Source: Pelagibacterales bacterium SAG-MED37 (GTDB lineage: Bacteria; Pseudomonadota; Alphaproteobacteria; Pelagibacterales; Pelagibacteraceae). From it: DNA of 64,000 nucleotides. Positions 57,423 to 64,000 of this stretch are shown one piece after another. The notes under the pieces were generated by a model. That model ran no database searches and was not told where the DNA came from. It saw nothing but the letters and a program-made list of their open reading frames with translations. The number at the start of each line of letters is the position of its first letter. Positions within the stretch are counted from its first letter, which is position 1. Where the stretch lies: assembly GCA_014653605.1 (NCBI GenBank), contig JACWEG010000004.1, positions 38,182 to 102,181 on the forward strand, written 5' to 3'. The position numbers and the translations under genes were made by a program.

Positions 57423-58532
57423 ATGAACAACTATTTTGTAATACTGGCTGCTGGAAAAAGTAAGAGATTTCATAATAAAATAGCAAAACAATTCTATCAT
57501 TATAAAAATAAAGAAATTATTGATCACTCCATCGAAAAATCATTAAATTCTAAGCTTTTTAAAAAGATTATAATTGTAACAAACAATTTGAATCACCTTA
57601 AGAAAAAAAAACTTCCCAAAATTGTAAAAATAATTAAAGGTGGCAAAGAAAGATCTGACTCTTCTTTGATTGCCTTAAAATATCTAAAAAAGTTTAAACC
57701 TACCAATGTGTTGATTCATGATGCAGCAAGACCAAATTTTTCGGTAAAATTACTAAAAAATTTAATTCATAAATTAAAGAAAAATATAGCTGTCATACCC
57801 TACATATATTCGAACGACTCGATAAAATATAAGTCACAAAATCAACTATTTAATTTGAACAGGGATAAGGCATTATTAGCTCAAACACCTCAGGCCTTTA
57901 AATTTAAAGATTTATACAATCTTTCATCTAAACAAATAACTAAGGTTAATGATGAAGCAACGTTATTTATAGAAAATGATTATAAGATTGCCTTTATTAA
58001 AGGTGAATTAAAAAATAACAAAATTACCTACCCTGATGATATTAAAATAAGCAAAGTATCTTTTGGTATAGGTTTTGATATTCATAGATTAGTAAAAAAT
58101 AAAAAACTTTATCTTGGAGGAACAAAAATACCTTTCCATTCTGGTTTACAAGGTCATTCAGATGGTGATGTTATATTACATGCAATAATTGATGCAATCT
58201 TAGGTGCTATTCAAAAAAAAGATATTGGTACTTATTTTCCAAGTAATAAAAATAAATTTAAAAATATAAGATCTCCAAAAATGCTTAAACCAATTATAGA
58301 AAATTTATATGAAAAAAACTTTTCAATTAATAACTTAGATATTAATTTAATTTGTCAAAAACCTAAAGTTTCAACGTATAGAAATAGAATAATTAATTCA
58401 TTATCAAATCTTATGAATTTAGACAAAAATAAGATTAATTTAAAAGGTAAAACTGTAGAAAAGTTAGGTTTAATAGGTAAAGAAAAAGCTATTGCTTGTG
58501 AAGTTTTAATTTCAATAAAAAAACATGATTAA
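57423..58532 (+). CDS. ispDF: Bifunctional IspD/IspF of the MEP pathway
   Basis: Fusion of IspD (residues 1 to about 210) and IspF (from about 213), as common in alphaproteobacteria. IspD shows ILAAGKSKRF and KQF; IspF shows GIGFDIHRL, GHSDGDVILHAIIDAILGA and DIGTYFPS with the zinc-binding Asp/His residues. Together they convert MEP to the cyclic diphosphate for isoprenoids. Length 369 aa is slightly short. It overlaps pgpA by eight bases. Confidence 0.95.
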   Translation: MNNYFVILAAGKSKRFHNKIAKQFYHYKNKEIIDHSIEKSLNSKLFKKIIIVTNNLNHLKKKKLPKIVKIIKGGKERSDSSLIALKYLKKFKPTNVLIHDAARPNFSVKLLKNLIHKLKKNIAVIPYIYSNDSIKYKSQNQLFNLNRDKALLAQTPQAFKFKDLYNLSSKQITKVNDEATLFIENDYKIAFIKGELKNNKITYPDDIKISKVSFGIGFDIHRLVKNKKLYLGGTKIPFHSGLQGHSDGDVILHAIIDAILGAIQKKDIGTYFPSNKNKFKNIRSPKMLKPIIENLYEKNFSINNLDINLICQKPKVSTYRNRIINSLSNLMNLDKNKINLKGKTVEKLGLIGKEKAIACEVLISIKKHD

Positions 58533-59028
58533 AATATTTAACTCCTTATTTGTAACAATGTTTGGAATAGGAAAAATAAAAATGATTCCAGGAACTTTTG
58601 GGTCTTTGGCCACAATAATTATACTCTTTATTCTATTTCATACTTTAAATATTTCATCTAACTTAATTCTTTTAGGATTAATTATTATTTTTATTTATTC
58701 TTTTTCTGCTGTAGCTAGCCATACTGAGAATAGTGAAAACAAAGATCCAAAAGAAATTGTAATTGATGAATTTATTGGTCAATCAATTCCAATTTATTTA
58801 TATGAAATTTCTCACGGTACAGAAAAATCTACAAATGAAGCTATAATTTTTTATGCTATTTGTTTCGTATTATTTAGATTTTTTGATATTATAAAACCCT
58901 TTCCTGTAAGTTTTTTTGATAGAAATTTTAAAAATAGTTTTGGAGTAATTATGGATGACGTTTGTGCTGGTTTATATGTTGTTTTATCATTAATTTGTTT
59001 TATGGTTTTAAGTAGCTATTTTATTTAA
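58525..59028 (+). CDS. pgpA: Phosphatidylglycerophosphatase A
   Basis: Membrane enzyme that dephosphorylates phosphatidylglycerophosphate to phosphatidylglycerol. The N-terminal FGIGKIKMIPGTFGSLATI and the DEFIGQSIP and FRFFDIIKPFPVSFFD motifs are diagnostic. Length 167 aa. It lies between ispDF and pncC, sharing bases with both. Confidence 0.93.
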   Translation: MIKIFNSLFVTMFGIGKIKMIPGTFGSLATIIILFILFHTLNISSNLILLGLIIIFIYSFSAVASHTENSENKDPKEIVIDEFIGQSIPIYLYEISHGTEKSTNEAIIFYAICFVLFRFFDIIKPFPVSFFDRNFKNSFGVIMDDVCAGLYVVLSLICFMVLSSYFI

Positions 59029-59486
59029 TGAAAACTTTAGTAAAAAAATTAACTAGAAAAAAACTCAAAATATCTTTTGCTGAGTCTTGTACTGGAGGTA
59101 TGCTAGCTAATACGATTACTTCTATAAGTGGTGCATCTAAAGTATTTAATTTAGGTCTTATAACTTATTCTAATCAAGCAAAAATCAAAGTTTTAAAAGT
59201 GAATAAAAATGTTATTAAAAGATTTGGTGCTGTTAGCCATGAATGTTGCAAAGCAATGGTAGTAAATCTATCAAAAATATCAAAAGCAAATATCAATGTT
59301 TCAATAACTGGTATTGCAGGACCAAATGGAGGAAGTAAAAAAAAACCAGTTGGGTTAGTCTATATTGGTGTAAAAAAAGGCAATAAGATAATTATTAGTA
59401 AAAATATTTTTAATTCTAAAAATAGGATATCTATTCAAAAATCGACAGTGAAAAAAGCTATTAGAATTGTTGATAGCCTTATTTGA
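59028..59486 (+). CDS. pncC: Nicotinamide-nucleotide amidase, CinA C-terminal type
   Basis: Stand-alone CinA_C domain, 152 aa, that recycles NMN from NAD breakdown. KISFAESCTGGMLANTIT and SITGIAGPNGGSKKKPVGLVYIG are the family motifs. Its ATG overlaps the pgpA stop (TAATG). Its 3' end meets ratA tail to tail. Confidence 0.92.
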   Translation: MKTLVKKLTRKKLKISFAESCTGGMLANTITSISGASKVFNLGLITYSNQAKIKVLKVNKNVIKRFGAVSHECCKAMVVNLSKISKANINVSITGIAGPNGGSKKKPVGLVYIGVKKGNKIIISKNIFNSKNRISIQKSTVKKAIRIVDSLI

Positions 59487-59492
59487 ATTAAG

Positions 59493-59930
59493 TTAAATTT
59501 TTTCAGCTCTTTCTTGAAAAGCATCTGCTATTTTATTAAGCCCAAATTCAAAAGATTTTGTCATAATCATATCTAAAAATTTATTTTTTATTTCAAAATC
59601 AACATCAAAATGAACCTCTGTAAAATTCTCTTTTTGTATAAATTTCCAATTATTTTCTAAGTGTTTTAGAGGGCCACCTATATTAGTCACATGAATTAAA
59701 TCATCTTTTTTTTTATATCTCACATCACTTTTATAGGTATCGACAAATGGTTTTTTGCCAATAGTTAGATCAGCTACAATTGCTATTTCATCTTCCTTAT
59801 CGTTTCTTTCATAAACTTTAGAGTCTATACAAAAAGGAATGAATTCTGGATATTTATCAATATCTAAAACAAAATCGATTAATTTTTGTTTTTCACGTGC
59901 TATCTGACGTGTAACAGAAGCTTTTGGCAT
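59493..59930 (-). CDS. RatA/COQ10-type START-domain protein
   Basis: 145-aa small hydrophobic-pocket protein with the family pattern IDKYPEFIPFCIDSKV, ADLTIGKKPFVDTYKS and LENNWKFIQKEN. In alphaproteobacteria this family follows lipA and acts like COQ10, helping coenzyme Q work; E. coli RatA was named as a toxin. I take the ubiquinone role as more likely here. It shares one base with lipA. Confidence 0.87.
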   Translation of the reverse strand: MPKASVTRQIAREKQKLIDFVLDIDKYPEFIPFCIDSKVYERNDKEDEIAIVADLTIGKKPFVDTYKSDVRYKKKDDLIHVTNIGGPLKHLENNWKFIQKENFTEVHFDVDFEIKNKFLDMIMTKSFEFGLNKIADAFQERAEKI

Positions 59931-60862
59931 TAATGAATATTAATTCTATTTTGTTGTAATTTAGCAAAATCCTCATCTGCATGATAAGATGATCTTGTTA
60001 AAGGTGAAGATGAAACTAATAAAAATCCTTTTGATTTGGCAATATTTCCAAGTTCATTAAATTCTTGGGGAGTGTAGTATCTGTCTAAGGGAAAATGTTT
60101 AACTGAAGGTTGTAAGTACTGACCGATAGTTAAAAAATCAACATCTGCTGCTTTAAGATCATCCATTACTTGCAATATTTCATCTTTATTTTCTCCTAAA
60201 CCAACCATGATTCCAGATTTAGTAAAAACTTTTTTATTTATTTTTTTTGCATTTTTTAAAAGTTCTAAAGACGCAAAATATCTCGATCCAGGTCTTACTT
60301 TTAGATATAAGCTTGGAACAGTTTCAATATTATGATTAAAAACATCCGGGTTGGCTTCTAAAACTTTTTTATAGGCGTCGCCTTTTCTTAAAAAATCAGG
60401 TGTTAAAACTTCAATTGTTGTATTAGGATTACTTTTTCTAGTTTGATTTATTACTTCAAAAAAATGATTTGATCCACCATCCTCTAGATCATCTCTATCT
60501 ACAGAGGTAATTACTACATGCTTTAAATTAAGTTTTTTAACTGCTTGGGAAATTTTAATTGGTTCAAGTTCATCTAGGTTTCCAGGTTTGCCAGTTTTAA
60601 CATCACAAAAAGCACACGCTCTTGTACAAGTATCTCCCATAATCATAAATGTTGCATGTCTTTTGCTCCAACATTCTGAGATATTTGGGCAGTTTGCTTC
60701 CTGACAAACTGTAACTAAATTATTCTTATTAACTATAGTCTTTGTAAAAAAAAATTCTTTGCTATTAGTAAGCTTTGATCTAATCCATTTAGGCTTTTTT
60801 TTAATAGGATTAATTGGGTTCTTTACTTTTTCTGGGTGTCTAGGTCTAATTTTATTGTCCAT
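59930..60862 (-). CDS. lipA: Lipoyl synthase
   Basis: Radical SAM enzyme that inserts sulfur into octanoyl groups on E2 and H proteins. The radical SAM cluster is CTRACAFC (in [13 protein letters not shown]), the auxiliary cluster [12 protein letters not shown], and the end shows [11 protein letters not shown]. Length 310 aa. It overlaps ftsB by 11 bases. Pyruvate dehydrogenase genes, its usual neighbours, are not in this window. Confidence 0.97.
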   Translation of the reverse strand: MDNKIRPRHPEKVKNPINPIKKKPKWIRSKLTNSKEFFFTKTIVNKNNLVTVCQEANCPNISECWSKRHATFMIMGDTCTRACAFCDVKTGKPGNLDELEPIKISQAVKKLNLKHVVITSVDRDDLEDGGSNHFFEVINQTRKSNPNTTIEVLTPDFLRKGDAYKKVLEANPDVFNHNIETVPSLYLKVRPGSRYFASLELLKNAKKINKKVFTKSGIMVGLGENKDEILQVMDDLKAADVDFLTIGQYLQPSVKHFPLDRYYTPQEFNELGNIAKSKGFLLVSSSPLTRSSYHADEDFAKLQQNRINIH

Positions 60863-61154
60863 TGTTCTTTAATATATAAATTGTCTCATTTTTTTTGCCA
60901 AATAAAAATCTTTCTCTAATTAATGTTTCAACATAATCAAGATCCAGATTGTCACTTAGTAATGAATTTTTCAAATCCAAGTCCCTAGTTTGATTAATTA
61001 ACAATAATTCTTCTTTTTGGAGATTATTTAATATTTGATTTTTCTCAAAATAAGAAATAAGGCCTCTTTGACCTGATAAAAGATTAAAAAAGAAGTATAA
61101 AATTAAAAAGGTTGAAACTAGTAAGAAATAGTTTTTTTTTAATTTTTTGAGCAT
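60852..61154 (-). CDS. ftsB: Septum formation initiator FtsB/DivIC family
   Basis: 100-aa single-pass membrane protein with a coiled coil. A membrane segment lies at 9-27, then a leucine-rich helix ([26 protein letters not shown]) and the short C-terminal domain [21 protein letters not shown]. It takes part in the FtsQLB division complex. It sits after eno, the usual order in alphaproteobacteria. Confidence 0.87.
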   Translation of the reverse strand: MLKKLKKNYFLLVSTFLILYFFFNLLSGQRGLISYFEKNQILNNLQKEELLLINQTRDLDLKNSLLSDNLDLDYVETLIRERFLFGKKNETIYILKNNGQ

Positions 61155-62410
61155 TAATGAATTTTATTCATTCTGGCTTTTTTTCCAAGTCCTTCTTCTA
61201 TACGTAATAATTGATTATATTTAGCAACTCTCTCAGATCTGGCTAAAGATCCTGTTTTAATTTGATCTGAATTAGTCCCTACAGCTAAATCAGCAATAAA
61301 TGTATCCTCGCTATCTCCAGATCTGTGAGAAATTATAGTTTTGAATCCTATAATTTGAGCAAATTTTATAACTTCGAGTGTTTCTGACACTGTCCCTATT
61401 TGATTAAGTTTGATTAATATTGCATTAGAAGAAATATTTAAAAAACCTTTTTTAAGTCTTTCTAAGTTAGTAACATACAAATCATCACCAACAATTTGAA
61501 CTTTAGATGTATTCTTCATTAATTTATTCCAAGAAATCCAATCATTTTCAGCAAAAGGGTCTTCAATTGATTTTATTTTGTATTTTGTAATTATTTTGTT
61601 GAACTCTTTTATTGATTTTTCAACTGAAACAAAACTTTTTGAATGAATAGAATATTTTCCTTTTTTATATAACTCATTTGCAGCAACATCTAAACAAATT
61701 GATACATCTCTACCATTAACAAAACCTGATTTTTTAATAGCTGAAACAATTAAATCAAGTGCTTGATTATTGCTGCTAATCATTGGTGCAAATCCACCTT
61801 CATCACCTACTGATGTTGACAGTCCTCTTTTTTTGATAATTTTACTCAGATTTTTAATTACAACATAACAAATCCTCATTGCATCTGAAAAATTTTTAGC
61901 TCGGTCAGGTCTGATCATGAACTCTTGTATACGCAAACCATTATTTGCATGCGCACCACCATTTATTATATTCATTAATGGATATGGTAATTTAAAATTA
62001 TTTTTTACTAAAAAAGTTTTGAATAAAGGTAATTTTTTTACACTAGCAGAAAGTTTTTTTACTGCCATTGATACAGCTAAAATTGAATTAGCCCCTAATC
62101 TAGTTTTTTGTCTAGTTCCATCTAGATTAATTAAAAGAGAATCTATTCTCTCTTGATCATGAACATTTTGACCTTTTAATTTTTTTGAAATTTTTGTATT
62201 AATCAAATTAACAGCGTTTAGAACACTTTTTCCTAAATATCGTTTATTATTTTTATCTCTTTTTTCGAATGCTTCGTATGTTCCTGTTGATGCACCCGAT
62301 GGACAAATTGCTAGGGCACTATTATTTTTTGTAAAAACTTCAGCTTCAATTGTAGGATTTCCTCTGCTGTCAAAAACCTGACGTGCCTTTACTTTTGTAA
62401 TCTTACTCAC
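61154..62410 (-). CDS. eno: Enolase
   Basis: Glycolytic 2-phosphoglycerate dehydratase. ARQVFDSRGNPTIEAEV at the start, the catalytic region VGDEGGFAP, IEDPFAENDW, IVGDDLYVTN and SHRSGDSEDTFIADLAVG are all conserved. Length 418 aa is typical. It shares one base with kdsA and one with ftsB. Confidence 0.97.
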   Translation of the reverse strand: MSKITKVKARQVFDSRGNPTIEAEVFTKNNSALAICPSGASTGTYEAFEKRDKNNKRYLGKSVLNAVNLINTKISKKLKGQNVHDQERIDSLLINLDGTRQKTRLGANSILAVSMAVKKLSASVKKLPLFKTFLVKNNFKLPYPLMNIINGGAHANNGLRIQEFMIRPDRAKNFSDAMRICYVVIKNLSKIIKKRGLSTSVGDEGGFAPMISSNNQALDLIVSAIKKSGFVNGRDVSICLDVAANELYKKGKYSIHSKSFVSVEKSIKEFNKIITKYKIKSIEDPFAENDWISWNKLMKNTSKVQIVGDDLYVTNLERLKKGFLNISSNAILIKLNQIGTVSETLEVIKFAQIIGFKTIISHRSGDSEDTFIADLAVGTNSDQIKTGSLARSERVAKYNQLLRIEEGLGKKARMNKIH

Positions 62411-63234
62411 TAATTTTTAATTAAGTTATCTATATCTGTAAGTTGTTTTAATAAATTTTCTAATTTGTCTAAAGGTATCATGTTGGGTCCATCTGATGGA
62501 GCATTATCTGGATCTTGATGAGTTTCTATAAAAACTCCTGCAACCCCAACTGCGACTGCAGCTCTTGATAAATGTTCAACGAATTCTCTTTGACCACCAC
62601 TTTTTTCTCCTAGTCCACCCGGTTGCTGAACTGAATGAGTAGCATCAAAAATAACCGGGTAACCATTCTTTGCCATAATTGGTAGTGATCTCATATCTGA
62701 TACAAGTGTATTATAACCAAAACTTGCGCCTCTTTCGGTTACTAAAATATTTTTATTTCCAGAGTCAGAAATTTTTTTTGTTACATTTACCATATCCCAA
62801 GGAGCTAAAAATTGACCTTTTTTTACATTAATAACTTTATTTGTTTTTGCTGCAGCAATTAATAGATCAGTTTGTCTACATAAAAATGCTGGTATTTGAA
62901 TTACATCAACATGTCCACTTACTATAGAGCATTGTTCAATATTGTGGATATCTGTTAGTATTGGTACATTAAGTTCTTTTCTTATTTTATCGAACACTGG
63001 TAGTGAAGCTTCTAACCCTGCCCCTCTTTTTCCCTTTAGACTGGTTCTATTGGCCTTATCAAAAGAAGTTTTATAAACAAAACCAAGATTAAATTTTTTT
63101 GTAATCTCTTGAATTTTTCCAGCCATATCCATAGCGTGTTGTTCAGATTCAAGCTGACAAGGTCCAGCTATGATACAAATTTTGTTATCATTTGAAATTT
63201 CAATTTTACCACAATTAACTTTTATACTACTCAT
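62410..63234 (-). CDS. kdsA: 3-deoxy-8-phosphooctulonate (KDO 8-P) synthase
   Basis: Condenses PEP and arabinose-5-phosphate for the KDO sugar of lipopolysaccharide. IIAGPCQLESEQHA, VYKTSFDKANRTSLKGKRG, PILTDIHNIEQ and FDATHSVQQPGG are family marks. Length 274 aa. It overlaps pyrG by four bases (ATGA), the usual alphaproteobacterial pyrG-kdsA-eno order. Confidence 0.96.
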   Translation of the reverse strand: MSSIKVNCGKIEISNDNKICIIAGPCQLESEQHAMDMAGKIQEITKKFNLGFVYKTSFDKANRTSLKGKRGAGLEASLPVFDKIRKELNVPILTDIHNIEQCSIVSGHVDVIQIPAFLCRQTDLLIAAAKTNKVINVKKGQFLAPWDMVNVTKKISDSGNKNILVTERGASFGYNTLVSDMRSLPIMAKNGYPVIFDATHSVQQPGGLGEKSGGQREFVEHLSRAAVAVGVAGVFIETHQDPDNAPSDGPNMIPLDKLENLLKQLTDIDNLIKN

Positions 63235-64000
63235 TTATGATTTTTTGATGCCTTGATAAAAGATGAGAATAAAGGATGTGGGGCCAAAGGTCTAGATTTA
63301 AATTCTGGATGAAATTGAACTCCAATAAACCATGGGTGATTTTTTAACTCAATTATTTCAGGTAAATTACCATCTGGAGATAAACCTGAAAAATTCATGC
63401 CATTTTTTTCAAATTTTTCCTTAAAAGCAATATTCACTTCATACCTATGACGATGTCTCTCTTTAATCAAATTTTTTCCATAAATTTTTTGAATCATTGA
63501 GTTTTTTAATAATTTTGCATCATAAGAACCAAGTCTCATTGTGCCACCTAAGTTTTTATCTGTACCTTTAATTTTTTTACCATCTTTGTTCCACTCATTC
63601 ATCAAGCCTATTATAGCTAAACCTTTTTTATCAAATTCACTTGAGGTAGCTTTTTTTAAATTTAATTTATTTCTAGCAAATTCAATTATTGCCATTTGCA
63701 TACCATAACAAATTCCAAGAAATGGTATCTTATTTATTCTTGCGAACTTGATAGCTGCTATTTTTCCATCAGTTCCTCTTTTACCGAACCCACCAGGTAT
63801 TAAAATTCCTGAGATATTTTTTAGTTTAGATTTAATTTCTGAAACTTTTAATTTTTCAGAATCTATTCTTACAAGGTTTATCTTGACATTATTGTCTATT
63901 CCACCATGAGTAAGTGCTTCATCTAAAGATTTATAAGCATCTTTCAAGTCAACATATTTACCAATTATTGCAATATTAACATGTTTTTTTGTATGCAAAA
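63231..64000 (-). CDS. pyrG: CTP synthase, C-terminal part (5' end outside window)
   Basis: The glutamine amidotransferase half of CTP synthase, which turns UTP into CTP. The start IAIIGKYVDLKDAYKSLDEAL marks the domain junction. The nucleophile Cys is in GICYGMQMA and the HPE of the triad in GVQFHPEFKSRP, with ILIPGGFGKRG near the oxyanion loop. The reading frame stays open to the right edge, so the N-terminal synthetase half and the true start lie beyond the window. Confidence 0.95.
   Translation of the reverse strand, partial: LHTKKHVNIAIIGKYVDLKDAYKSLDEALTHGGIDNNVKINLVRIDSEKLKVSEIKSKLKNISGILIPGGFGKRGTDGKIAAIKFARINKIPFLGICYGMQMAIIEFARNKLNLKKATSSEFDKKGLAIIGLMNEWNKDGKKIKGTDKNLGGTMRLGSYDAKLLKNSMIQKIYGKNLIKERHRHRYEVNIAFKEKFEKNGMNFSGLSPDGNLPEIIELKNHPWFIGVQFHPEFKSRPLAPHPLFSSFIKASKNHK

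Noticed and set aside
1..64000. CRISPR arrays, prophage or insertion sequences
   Set aside because: No spaced repeats, integrase, transposase or terminal inverted repeats were seen; the tRNA genes have no attachment-site duplication nearby.

Overview
The window is strongly A+T-rich, with very short intergenic gaps (none reaches 200 bp) and many gene pairs that share or overlap start and stop codons. Protein sequences and gene order are alphaproteobacterial. Together these fit a streamlined marine SAR11 (Pelagibacterales, 'Candidatus Pelagibacter'-like) chromosome. There is no sign of phage, insertion sequences or CRISPR. Family names below rest on recognition of motifs and synteny, not on a database search.

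Layout. 1-6.6 kb: gyrA (3' end cut by the window edge), ssb, uvrA and a PuuD-like membrane protein. 6.6-17.4 kb: one long minus-strand housekeeping run, dgt-argS-orf87-nagZ-scpA-scpB-tatA-tatB-tatC-serS-yajC-secD-secF. 17.4-19.5 kb: erpA-xthA and a DpkA-like reductase. 19.5-20.8 kb: a Zur-type regulator with a matching operator, a co-transcribed membrane protein of unknown function, and a divergent small membrane protein. 20.8-23.1 kb: a circularly permuted ATP-grasp protein divergent from the proteasome-like protease Anbu. 23.1-25.4 kb: an arsenate reductase/aquaporin/Nudix operon, then a small lysine-rich protein.

25.4-40.4 kb is the most interesting part: a phosphorus island. It holds polyphosphate kinase and exopolyphosphatase, a SixA-type phosphatase, and a minus-strand run plcP-agt-phoR-orf202-pstS-pstC-pstA-pstB-phoU-phoB, with a divergent diacylglycerol-kinase-like gene. 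I see Pho-box-like direct repeats with an 11-bp period (TTTTAAC-N4-CTGTAAC type) at four places: before pstS, facing each way between plcP and the lipid kinase gene, and before the arsenate operon. This suggests one PhoB regulon joining phosphate uptake, replacement of phospholipids by glycolipids, and arsenate detoxification, since arsenate enters through phosphate transporters.

40.4-46.6 kb: manC, ilvD, valS, tRNA-Cys, tRNA-Asn and an XRE regulator. 46.7-51.4 kb: the AapJQMP general amino-acid ABC transporter and tRNA-Arg. 51.4-57.4 kb: trkH, trkA and the NtrYX two-component pair; NtrX has lost the GAFTGA loop and its Walker B glutamate. 57.4-64 kb: ispDF-pgpA-pncC on the plus strand, and pyrG (5' end off the window)-kdsA-eno-ftsB-lipA-ratA on the minus strand. 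In that run the pyruvate dehydrogenase genes usual between ftsB and lipA are absent.
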